A DNA stretch of 6,099 bases from UPXZ01 sp018055865 (GTDB lineage Bacteria; Bacteroidota; Bacteroidia; Bacteroidales; Paludibacteraceae). Numbering within the stretch: the first letter of the stretch is position 1; the number at the start of each line of letters is the position of its first letter. Below are positions 1 to 5,230 of this stretch, one piece after another. The notes beneath the pieces are model-generated. The model did no database searches. It was given only the letters and a program-made list of their open reading frames with translations, and was not told where the DNA came from. The stretch spans positions 1-6,099 of the forward strand of contig CAXYWB010000133.1 of NCBI GenBank assembly GCA_964292695.1, in the 5' to 3' direction. Position numbers and translations under genes: made by a program.

Positions 1-23
1 AAAATATTAAAAAATACTGATGC

Positions 24-440
24 TCAAAGTTTTTTCAATTCTTCAAGCAAAAAGTTTTTTTTCTTTACTCCTATGTATCGCGCTACTTCTTTACCATCTT
101 TCAGGGCTACCAGCGTAGGAATGCTGCGAATGGCGTATTTCTGAGCTAAAACCTTATTTTTGTCAACATCCACTTTGGCTACTTTGAAACTGCCGTCGCT
201 GCTTTCTGCTAAGTCGTTCAGCACGGGCAACATCATTTTACATGGTGCACACCACTCTGCCCAAAAATCCACCAGAACTAGTTTTCCTTTCACCTGATGA
301 TTGAAATTTTGATCTGTAAGTTGAAGAATACTTTCGTGTGCATCCACTTTTGGGAGATTTTTAAATTTGAATCTGAAATAAACTACCAGCGCTGCCAAAA
401 GAAGAATTACAGCGGTTACAATTATTAATACTGTTGTCAT
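24..440 (-). CDS. Membrane-anchored thioredoxin
   Basis: A 138-residue thioredoxin-fold protein, probably a general dithiol reductant for cytoplasmic targets. Residues 4-22 form one hydrophobic segment, followed at once by a basic stretch (RFKFK, 23-27). The positive-inside rule therefore places the catalytic domain on the cytoplasmic side of the inner membrane. The thioredoxin domain covers about 36-138, with the active site W63-C-A-P-C67 after VDFWAEW and the cis-proline at P108 in SIPTL. It is the last gene of the visible minus-strand run, starting 5 nt after the DUF1847 stop codon, so it is very probably cotranscribed with DUF1847 and the thioredoxin reductase fusion, its likely electron source. 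Plain thioredoxins have about 105-110 residues; the excess here is the anchor. An alternative is an uncleaved signal sequence with periplasmic export, but there is no signal-peptidase-like site and the charge distribution argues against it. Confidence 0.93.
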   Translation of the reverse strand: MTTVLIIVTAVILLLAALVVYFRFKFKNLPKVDAHESILQLTDQNFNHQVKGKLVLVDFWAEWCAPCKMMLPVLNDLAESSDGSFKVAKVDVDKNKVLAQKYAIRSIPTLVALKDGKEVARYIGVKKKNFLLEELKKL

Positions 441-445
441 AGCTG

Positions 446-901
446 TTATTTTTTGAATTCGTTGTACGGATTATGTTTATGTTCGCGGTCTTTTACAATC
501 AGGGTAGTCGTAGGTGCTTTGGATTTCATATTGAAAATGATATCATGCCCCATACACAACCCAAATGATATATTCAGCTCGGTATTGTTCTCCGAAAGGA
601 AATCAGCCTGACCGGCCGGATTACAGGATGTTCCGCGAGCTGTTTCGTCGTCGAGCATTTCTGATGCATGAATTTTGCCGTATTTGCAATCAACGGTGTG
701 CACCTCAAATTTCTCTTCTAGCCGACACTTCAGTTCCATAGCTTCGCGGGTCATGCCTACGCAGTGCGCTATTCCGATACGTTTTATGCCTGTATTTTCG
801 GCATATTTCATCAGTTCGGCTACGCGGTTCTGACCCATCAGCAACGAGTCTTCAGCAGCCCGCATCAATTTTAGGTCGTCTTTGGTATACAAATTTTTCA
901 T
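446..901 (-). CDS. DUF1847 family cysteine protein, short form
   Basis: A 151-residue protein recognised as DUF1847 (putative metal-binding family of unknown function) from conserved blocks: GIAHCVG (43-49), a VDCKYG block around C72, the segment CNPAGQADFL (93-102), TELNISFGLCMGHD (107-120) and TTTLIVKDRE (131-140). Cysteines 47, 59, 72, 93 and 116 plus H119 could bind a metal or act as redox thiols. As I recall the family, members usually begin with an additional short cysteine cluster; here that part is absent and the protein starts just before the alpha/beta core. It lies 31 nt after the thioredoxin reductase fusion and 5 nt before the membrane thioredoxin, which suggests that its thiols are kept reduced by these partners. 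No Shine-Dalgarno sequence is visible before the ATG. No biochemical function is assigned. Confidence 0.78.
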   Translation of the reverse strand: MKNLYTKDDLKLMRAAEDSLLMGQNRVAELMKYAENTGIKRIGIAHCVGMTREAMELKCRLEEKFEVHTVDCKYGKIHASEMLDDETARGTSCNPAGQADFLSENNTELNISFGLCMGHDIIFNMKSKAPTTTLIVKDREHKHNPYNEFKK

Positions 902-932
902 TTGAAATGTCTGTCAAAAATCTCTCTCATTC

Positions 933-2201
933 TCAAAATTCTTTTGAAATAGACATAGCAGCTATGGTTCCGTCGGCCACAGCTGTGGTTATCTGGCGGT
1001 ATTTTTTACTGATAATATCTCCTGCTGCATACACATCGGGCAAATTGGTTTTCATATCTTCATCCACCAGGATGTAGCCCCAGTCGTTGAGAGCCGGCAG
1101 TGTATTGCCCAGAACCGATGTATTGGCTTTAAATCCGATAAAAACGAATACACCATCTGCTTCAAGTTCTGTGAGTTCTTTTGTTTTCAGATTTTCGACG
1201 GTAGTAATCATTTTGTCGCCTCGTTTTTCGAATTTACGTGGTTCATATTCATACATTACGTTGATTTTTTCGTTTGCCTGCAGATTTTCTATCGCTGTCT
1301 GATTAGCCGTAAGTTTGTCAAATTGATGAACCATGGTCACTTTTCGGGCAAACTTGGTGATAAACTGTGCTTCTTCTACAGCCGAATTACCGCCTCCGAT
1401 AACCGTAACGTCCTTATCTACAAAATATTTGGCATCGCAGGTAGCGCAATATGAAATTCCTTTTCCTTTCAGTTCATTTTCTCCGGGCGCATTCATCGTA
1501 TTGGGAGAAGTGCCGGTAGCGATAATGATTTTCTTAGCCCGGATAGTTTCCGTTTCGTCAATCACGATTTCTTTTTTAGCCAGATCAACCGAAGTCACAT
1601 CCACTGCCACTTTGAAATCGATGCCGGTTTGTTTGGCCTGTTCGCTCATGTAGTGAGCCAGCATAAATCCCGGCTGAGGCTCCACGTAGCCCGGATAGTT
1701 GGATACCTGATGCGTAATGCCCATGTATCCACCCGGCAGTGCAGGGTCAATCAGTACGGTTTTGAGCTTGGCCTGACCGAGATACATACCGGCTGTCAGG
1801 CCCGCAGGCCCGCCGCCCAAAATAGCCACATCATATTCCGAAACCGTTTGTTTCTGATGTGATTTGATTTCATCCACTTCCTCAGGACTAATCATTTTGT
1901 TCAGACGTTCCTGTATTTCCGACTTTTTGATGCCGCCGCTGATGGTATCCAGTATCTGATTACCATTGTCGAAAAACAAAAGGGTAGGCGAGGAGCTTAC
2001 TCCAAGTTCGGTAGCCAGTTCGCGGTTACCCTGACGGAAAATCTTCAGAAATTTAATTTTCTCACCGTAAAGTTCAGCCATGGCTTCGAATTTTGGTGCC
2101 AATGCCTCACAGGGCGGGCATTCTGTTGAATAAAAGTCAACTACTACTTTTCCTCCTTCGAGTACTTCTTTTTGAAAATCGGATGCGTTTATTTCTTTCA
2201 T
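933..2201 (-). CDS. Thioredoxin-thioredoxin reductase fusion flavoprotein
   Basis: A 422-residue fusion. Residues 1-105 are a thioredoxin domain with the atypical active site E27-C-P-P-C31 and cis-proline P72. A charged linker (about 106-120) leads to a flavin-dependent thioredoxin reductase domain (122-422) with the FAD-binding GGGPAG (129-134), the redox centre C252-A-T-C255, a second dinucleotide fold GGGNSA (269-274) and the C-terminal flavin motif AAGD (392-395) followed by RQITTAVADG. It should pass electrons from a pyridine nucleotide through FAD and CATC to its own CPPC and perhaps to the downstream membrane thioredoxin. The HRRxxxR motif that selects NADPH in classical TrxB is replaced by VHQFDKL (291-297), more like AhpF, so NADH or another donor is plausible. 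The known mycobacterial fusion has thioredoxin at the C-terminus; this order is the reverse. First gene after a 204-nt gap, leading DUF1847 and thioredoxin. Confidence 0.93.
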   Translation of the reverse strand: MKEINASDFQKEVLEGGKVVVDFYSTECPPCEALAPKFEAMAELYGEKIKFLKIFRQGNRELATELGVSSSPTLLFFDNGNQILDTISGGIKKSEIQERLNKMISPEEVDEIKSHQKQTVSEYDVAILGGGPAGLTAGMYLGQAKLKTVLIDPALPGGYMGITHQVSNYPGYVEPQPGFMLAHYMSEQAKQTGIDFKVAVDVTSVDLAKKEIVIDETETIRAKKIIIATGTSPNTMNAPGENELKGKGISYCATCDAKYFVDKDVTVIGGGNSAVEEAQFITKFARKVTMVHQFDKLTANQTAIENLQANEKINVMYEYEPRKFEKRGDKMITTVENLKTKELTELEADGVFVFIGFKANTSVLGNTLPALNDWGYILVDEDMKTNLPDVYAAGDIISKKYRQITTAVADGTIAAMSISKEF

Positions 2202-2216
2202 AAAAAAATCTATCGG

Positions 2217-2242
2217 TCCTCTAAATCACCCAAGGGGGACTT
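2217..2242. repeat. GC-rich palindromic repeat, copy a (degenerate)
   Basis: The sequence from CCTCTAAATC to AGGGGGACTT is a diverged inverted copy of the repeat at 2386-2415: the CTAAATC and GGGGACTT blocks match, and the middle differs by substitutions and a short indel. It lies 16 nt before the start codon of the thioredoxin reductase fusion, so it would be in the 5' leader of that mRNA. Confidence 0.6.
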
Positions 2243-2295
2243 CAAAGACCTTTTATATTTATAATTGTGTTATTATTCTTTTATTTTTATTTATC

Positions 2296-2334
2296 GAACA
2301 AATGAAGTTGATATATGTTCATTTGTTCATATAT
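2296..2334. promoter_or_regulatory. Operator-like nested palindrome before thioredoxin genes
   Basis: Two overlapping dyads. GAACAAATGAA (2296-2306) is a perfect 11-nt inverted match to TTCATTTGTTC (2318-2328), with an 11-nt spacer. ATATATG (2311-2317) is a perfect 7-nt inverted match to CATATAT (2328-2334). The segment 2313-2332 also has the layout of the operator at 5236-5255: ATATGtt-N6-TTCATAT, with the right half perfect and the left half 5 of 7. This suggests that the same ArsR/SmtB-type repressor could control both the methyltransferase promoter and the thioredoxin genes. No repressor gene is in the window. Confidence 0.45.
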
Positions 2335-2385
2335 TTATGGACATTTTTTTTATTGTTAAATAATTATGATACAATAGGATTTTTA

Positions 2386-2415
2386 AAAGTCCCCTTTCGG
2401 GGGATTTAGGGGGCT
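2386..2415. repeat. GC-rich palindromic repeat, copy b; overlaps maturase stop
   Basis: AAGTCCCCTTTCGGGGGAT followed by TTAGGGGGCT. Its reverse complement matches copy a, so a and b face each other around 2243-2385. The TAA stop codon of the radical SAM gene (2406-2408) and its last codons lie in the repeat. On the minus strand, CCCCCGAAAGGGG can fold into a short hairpin followed by CTTTT, so it may end or attenuate the maturase transcript. Confidence 0.65.
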
Positions 2416-3743
2416 AAATATGCTGCTGCTCCCAATCTCAGCAATTCTTTTACCGGCCTGCAATCGGGTGAATTTATGGAGCCGTTTTTATTTTTAGCCA
2501 CCGAAGCACATCCGCCTCCGCAGGCCAGTGCCACATCACAGGTTTTACATTTTTCTATCGTAGTGATATCCCGGTCTTGCCATTCGCTTATTAAATCTTC
2601 ATTTCGGGTTACAGTGGGGTAGAAGGTGCCAAGTTCTTCTCCTTGTTTTCCCACAGTTGCGGTACATGAATAAATAGTTCCTGTGAAGTCAAATGCCCAT
2701 TCCGACTTGCAGGCAGGGCAACTGTCGAAAAGTGGCGAAGGCAGTTCTTCGTTTTCGGCAATGTATTTGGCGATGGAAAATCCCGGTTTATAAAATTCAA
2801 TAATTTCGGGATGAACCTTCATCATCTCATATATCTGTTCATAAAGCTCGGATCTTGTATAGAGCTTTTCAGGTGAACTGTTGCATACATGGAGTTCGTA
2901 ATTCCGGCCAATTTGTGTTTTGAAAAGCGGTGATTTTGTCCAGCCTTTTTCGATGGCAAAACGTGCCAGTTCGGGCAGATTGCCCAGATTGTCTTTGTCG
3001 GCCACCATTCGGAGGTTGATGGAGATATCGTTTTGAAGGCAACTGTCAATTCCTTCAATGATTTTGTCGAAAGTGGACTGGCCGCCTTTCATGTATCGGC
3101 GCTTATCGTGAATATCTTTGGTGCCATCGAGTGTCACCTGCACTTCGCGAATGGAAGCCGTTTTCAGCAGTTCAACATACGAGGCCAGTGTGTATCCGTT
3201 GGTCACGAAAGCCACATCCAATCCGGCTTCGTTGCTTTTATTCAACAGATATTCGATTATTTTTCGCTGATTTTCTCCTGGCAGAAGCGGCTCGCCGCCA
3301 AACACGGTGATGTATTTCTTTCGTCCGGCAAATTCCTGACTGATATAATAGAAAAATGCATCCACCACATCGGTGGTCAGCTTGCTTTCGGCGGGGCTGT
3401 AACCTTCCTGATAGCAGTAGGAGCAGGCAAAATTGCAGGAGTAGTTCGGCACAAAAAACAGCTGTATTTCATCTTCATCCCTGTTGTCCAAAAAATCAAG
3501 ATAAGCCATTTTGAAAGCCTTATTTTCCTCTGCTTCATCAATCAGGTATTTCCTATCGGCAAAATTTCCTTCCGTATCATTCTGTTTATGAAGCATATCC
3601 AATTCAGATGCCGAAATAATATCGGCACTTCCGTGAAGCGGATTGACAATAAAAAAATCGTCACTGTCGGCAATTGGTGTAATTATATTGTGTTTGGAAA
3701 ACATACCCCTAACCCCTGAAGGGGAATTTTGGATTGTGCTCAT
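2406..3743 (-). CDS. Radical SAM/SPASM maturase-type enzyme
   Basis: A 445-residue radical SAM enzyme with a SPASM domain. The AdoMet [4Fe-4S] motif is C103-x3-C107-x2-C110 in NYSCNFACSYCYQEGY, followed by GGEP (149-152) and a TNG strand (181-183). The C-terminus fits the SPASM rule of anaerobic sulfatase maturases: C345-x9-G355-x4-C360, gap, C399-x2-C402-x5-C408-x3-C412, gap, C428, enough for two auxiliary clusters; C342 is extra. The N-terminal part (about 18-95) resembles the substrate-handling region ahead of the barrel in peptide maturases, but I cannot confirm a peptide-binding RRE fold. Such enzymes modify peptide or protein side chains; no sulfatase is nearby, while a cysteine-rich peptide gene is upstream. 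Two starts are possible: ATG 3743, giving a 13-residue repeat-encoded extension, or ATG 3704, where the maturase-like sequence begins. I prefer 3704 as the ancestral start. The last residues come from repeat b. Confidence 0.9.
   Translation of the reverse strand: MSTIQNSPSGVRGMFSKHNIITPIADSDDFFIVNPLHGSADIISASELDMLHKQNDTEGNFADRKYLIDEAEENKAFKMAYLDFLDNRDEDEIQLFFVPNYSCNFACSYCYQEGYSPAESKLTTDVVDAFFYYISQEFAGRKKYITVFGGEPLLPGENQRKIIEYLLNKSNEAGLDVAFVTNGYTLASYVELLKTASIREVQVTLDGTKDIHDKRRYMKGGQSTFDKIIEGIDSCLQNDISINLRMVADKDNLGNLPELARFAIEKGWTKSPLFKTQIGRNYELHVCNSSPEKLYTRSELYEQIYEMMKVHPEIIEFYKPGFSIAKYIAENEELPSPLFDSCPACKSEWAFDFTGTIYSCTATVGKQGEELGTFYPTVTRNEDLISEWQDRDITTIEKCKTCDVALACGGGCASVAKNKNGSINSPDCRPVKELLRLGAAAYLAP
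3706..3724. repeat. Left terminal inverted repeat of DUF559 cassette (copy c)
   Basis: CCCCTAACCCCTGAAGGGG is an 18-of-19 inverted match to 4182-4200. It starts one base beyond the ATG at 3704, on the upstream side of the maturase. If translation starts at 3743, the repeat encodes the residues SPSGVR of the N-terminal extension. Confidence 0.8.
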
Positions 3744-3753
3744 TGCAGAGGTT

Positions 3754-4140
3754 TTATTTTAATCGATTTATAATTTCTTTTTCAATTGTTTTCAACGTAT
3801 TTTCTGTATCATTGAAAACCTGTTTGTTTGTAAAACGAATTACTTTTAATCCCAACTCTACTAATTCAGCATCTCTGTTGAGGTCATAGCTGAACTGCTC
3901 GGGTGTATTGTGATAACCACCATCAATTTCAATAATTAATTTTGCCTGATGACAATAAAAATCTGCGATAAAATACAGAATTGGGTGTTGTCGCTTAATT
4001 CTCACTCCCGGGATATTTATGTGTCCCTATTGTGACCATAGAAATATCTCAGCTTCTGTTTGATTTTCCCTTAAATTCTTTGCTAATTCAAAATGAATGG
4101 GCAGAGCACCATAATACATAGATGGTTTGTTATTTTCCAT
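3754..4140 (-). pseudogene. DUF559 (Vsr-like) endonuclease, nonsense-disrupted
   Basis: Read from ATG 4140, the frame encodes MENNKPSMYYGALPIHF, then the typical DUF559 start ELAKNLRENQTEAEIFLWSQ, then a TAG stop at codon 38 (4027-4029), then GHINIPGVRIKRQHPI without any frame change. A leucine is common at this point in the family, so a single TTG-to-TAG change would explain the stop. The rest of the domain is intact: FIADFYC and EIDGGYH, the likely PD-(D/E)XK-type catalytic block, RDAELVELGLKVIRF and a C-terminal helix to the TAA at 3754. Restored length is 128 codons, about normal. A GTG at 4005 is in frame and could give an 83-residue C-terminal fragment, but this would lack the N-terminal helix. 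Family members are small nucleases of unknown role. The gene lies inside an inverted-repeat cassette and has no obvious link to its neighbours. Confidence 0.85.
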
Positions 4141-4153
4141 ACTGAACTTTTAC

Positions 4154-4206
4154 AAAAAAGCCCCTAAAAGAGTATCTTATACCCCTTCAGGGGCTAGGGG
4201 TTTTTT
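4154..4206. terminator. Bidirectional terminator-like hairpin after the peptide gene
   Basis: On the minus strand, directly downstream of the peptide stop codon, AGCCCCT (4195-4189) can pair with AGGGGCT (4165-4159), followed by a run of Ts (opposite the As at 4154-4159). A second pairing extends the arms: AAAAAA (4154-4159) plus CCCCT against AGGGG plus TTTTTT (4201-4206), which would also work on the plus strand. Between a precursor-like peptide and its putative maturase, such a hairpin would keep peptide mRNA more abundant than maturase mRNA. Confidence 0.5.
4182..4200. repeat. Right terminal inverted repeat of DUF559 cassette (copy d)
   Basis: CCCCTTCAGGGGCTAGGGG is the inverted partner of 3706-3724 with one mismatch. 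It ends 4 nt before the stop codon of the cysteine-rich peptide and contains its own small hairpin, CCCC-TTCA-GGGG (4182-4193). Confidence 0.8.
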
Positions 4207-4312
4207 AGTCGTGGCAACCTGCAACAAATTTCGAAACTTTGGCACAGCATTGTGCTTGTTTCTGATCTTTGCTGGTTTTGCATCCACAACCTTTTTTTAC
4301 TACACTTTTCAT
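4205..4312 (-). CDS. 35-residue cysteine-rich peptide, candidate maturase substrate
   Basis: A short ORF from ATG 4312 to TAA 4205-4207 encodes 35 residues starting MKSVVKKGCGCKTSKDQ. It has five cysteines: C9 and C11 (CxC), C22 and C23 (CC) and C33 (GCHD end), plus eight lysines and one histidine. The N-terminus is basic, without a signal peptide or membrane segment. It is a poor match to a random ORF: it fills the gap between two cysteine-dependent enzymes, ends just before a terminator-like hairpin and, once the DUF559 cassette is ignored, lies 5 nt from the maturase ATG. It could be a ribosomally made peptide modified by the radical SAM/SPASM enzyme, or an unmodified metallothionein-like chelator of arsenic or another soft metal. 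The A-rich stretch before the ATG suits Bacteroidota translation initiation. I do not recognise a named family. That it is a gene is likely; the function is inference. Confidence 0.65.
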   Translation of the reverse strand: MKSVVKKGCGCKTSKDQKQAQCCAKVSKFVAGCHD

Positions 4313-4486
4313 ACTTTTTTTGAATTTATTATTGATTAATATAGCCTGATTAAAAAGCCCCCTAACCCCCTAAAGGGGGAATGTCTGAGGGTAAAATTGA
4401 TATTAAAATAAAAGAAAAAGTTATTGCTTAAAATTTCTTTTTACAATTAAGTTTTAACTACCCACTTAAATTCCCCCTTTAGGGGG
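4313..4486. other. Intergenic region between methyltransferase and peptide
   Basis: AT-rich gap holding the inverted repeats e and f around 87 bp of low-complexity sequence. No TTTG / TAnnTTTG promoter was found in front of the peptide on the minus strand, so the peptide is probably read through from the methyltransferase promoter or uses a promoter I cannot recognise. Confidence 0.5.
4357..4382. repeat. GC-rich palindromic repeat, copy e
   Basis: GCCCCCTAACCCCCTAAAGG and the following GGGAAT form the inverted partner of 4470-4494. On the minus strand the hairpin CCCCCTTTAGGGGG is followed by TTAGGGGGCTTTTTAA, which resembles a terminator for the methyltransferase message lying 45 nt before the peptide start codon. 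Confidence 0.8.
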
Positions 4487-4494
4487 TTAGGGGC
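4470..4494. repeat. GC-rich palindromic repeat, copy f; overlaps methyltransferase stop
   Basis: ATTCCCCCTTTAGGGGGTTA plus GGGGC matches the reverse complement of copy e except for one missing G. The methyltransferase stop codon (4487-4489) and its last codons are inside it, and a second partial GGTTAGGGG unit follows at about 4496-4504. Confidence 0.8.
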
Positions 4495-5179
4495 AGGTTA
4501 GGGGTGTTTTCTCTCCGTACACGGTGAAACTCGCTACTTCGGCTTTTCCCTTGTCGTACGGTTCACTTTCTTCCAAAATTTTTATGTTACTAAATCCTGT
4601 ATCTTCGAGCATGTTCAGGTATTCGGCGCGGGTTACGGCTCCAGCCCAGCATTCGGCCACTGCCTGAGGGTCGTTGCGATATTCGTCCGCAATTGGCGTA
4701 GTAGCATAAATATCGCTCACTACAAATCGTCCGCCCGGCTTCAACACCCTGAAAACTTCACTCCATACCGCTTCCTTGTTAGAACTGTGGTTAATAGTAC
4801 AGTTGGAAATGGTTACATCTACAGAATTGTCTTTCAATGGCAGACTTTCCATGTCCGACTGAATGATTTCGGCATTCGTTACTCCGAATTTAATCAGATT
4901 TGTACGTGCTTTTTTCACCATTCCGTCCGAAAGGTCGATACCATAAGCGAAACCATTTTCACCTGCTTCTTCAGCCATGCGTATTACATCGTTGCCGCGA
5001 CCGCTTCCCAAGTCCAGACACACTTCACCGGGACGAACGCCGGCATGATTGATGGCACCGCCACAGGAAAGGCAGCAGGTGGTTTCGCTCAGATTGGTAT
5101 ATCGGTCGTTGATAGACTGAAAGCTCAATTTCAGTGAGTTAGGGTTGTCAGTTTTTCCGGAATTATTTTTTATCAACAT
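4487..5179 (-). CDS. ArsM-like SAM-dependent methyltransferase
   Basis: A 230-residue class I methyltransferase. The SAM site is CLDLGSGRGND (54-64) with the acidic residue at the end of strand 2 in YGIDLS (79-84), then SDMESLPL (108-115) and the late motif VLKPGGRFVVSD (145-156). Three cysteines fall where ArsM enzymes bind As(III): C39 in LSCGG, C127 in SNCTIN and C177 in ECWAGA. C35 and C36 add a CCxxC cluster near the N-terminus. The likely reaction is methyl transfer to arsenite or a related thiol-bound metalloid; bacterial ArsM proteins are often 250-280 residues, so this is a short form. An alternative is that it methylates the product of the neighbouring peptide/maturase pair. First gene of the minus-strand run, with its own promoter and operator. 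The last six residues (TPLTCP) lie in GC-rich repeat sequence and were probably gained by repeat insertion. Confidence 0.82.
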   Translation of the reverse strand: MLIKNNSGKTDNPNSLKLSFQSINDRYTNLSETTCCLSCGGAINHAGVRPGEVCLDLGSGRGNDVIRMAEEAGENGFAYGIDLSDGMVKKARTNLIKFGVTNAEIIQSDMESLPLKDNSVDVTISNCTINHSSNKEAVWSEVFRVLKPGGRFVVSDIYATTPIADEYRNDPQAVAECWAGAVTRAEYLNMLEDTGFSNIKILEESEPYDKGKAEVASFTVYGEKTPLTCP

Positions 5180-5230
5180 TTTAATGTTGTTTTTTTTATG
5201 CTTTTTTTATTGTGTTTGTGAAATATTTTG

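Larger units (their letters stand above)
2202..2405. other. Intergenic region between maturase and thioredoxin cluster
   Basis: A 204-bp AT-rich gap between two genes on the same strand. It holds an inverted pair of GC-rich repeats at its edges (2217-2242 and 2386-2415) and, in the middle, an operator-like palindrome (2296-2334). No small ORF or RNA gene was recognised. I found no good TTTG / TAnnTTTG promoter for the thioredoxin genes here. The nearest -7 candidate on the minus strand is TTCATTTG, inside the palindrome, with one mismatch and no paired -33 box. Confidence 0.6.
3706..4200. mobile_element. Repeat-bounded DUF559 cassette (putative small mobile unit)
   Basis: A 495-bp segment bounded by 19-nt inverted repeats (3706-3724 and 4182-4200, one mismatch) and filled by a DUF559 nuclease gene. 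On paper, deleting it joins the cysteine-rich peptide stop codon (4205-4207) to the maturase ATG (3702-3704) with only 5 nt between them. That makes insertion between two formerly adjacent genes the simplest reading. No target-site duplication is visible (flanks ACATA and TTTTT), so if it is mobile it is not a standard DDE-type insertion sequence. Identifying it as an element is inference from the repeats and the gene layout. Confidence 0.5.

Noticed and set aside
1087..1862. Three plus-strand ORFs inside the thioredoxin reductase fusion
   Set aside because: They are antisense to a well-conserved enzyme, show no family motifs and have low-complexity composition typical of shadow frames.
2609..3058. 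Two minus-strand ORFs overlapping the radical SAM gene in another frame
   Set aside because: Out-of-frame shadows of the same gene without recognisable motifs.
3033..3719. Long plus-strand ORF (228 codons) inside the radical SAM gene
   Set aside because: It is antisense to a gene with complete CxxxCxxC and SPASM motifs. The length comes from codon bias on the real strand, and no domain is visible.
2406..3743. Assignment of the radical SAM enzyme as ArsS (arsenosugar pathway partner of ArsM)
   Set aside because: The proximity to an ArsM-like gene suggested it, but the C-terminal cysteine pattern is that of anaerobic sulfatase-maturase/peptide SPASM enzymes, and I see no ArsS-specific C-terminal domain.
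4127..4339. Plus-strand 70-codon ORF opposite the peptide and DUF559 start
   Set aside because: It reads through the repeat and terminator hairpin, has no family resemblance and no plus-strand promoter. The opposite strand has the better explanation, the cysteine-rich peptide and the DUF559 start.
2217..4494. CRISPR array from the repeated GC-rich units
   Set aside because: Copies alternate in orientation, differ in sequence and are separated by whole genes and uneven distances.
4787..5137. Plus-strand ORF inside the methyltransferase
   Set aside because: Antisense to an intact methyltransferase with SAM and arsenic-site motifs; no independent support.
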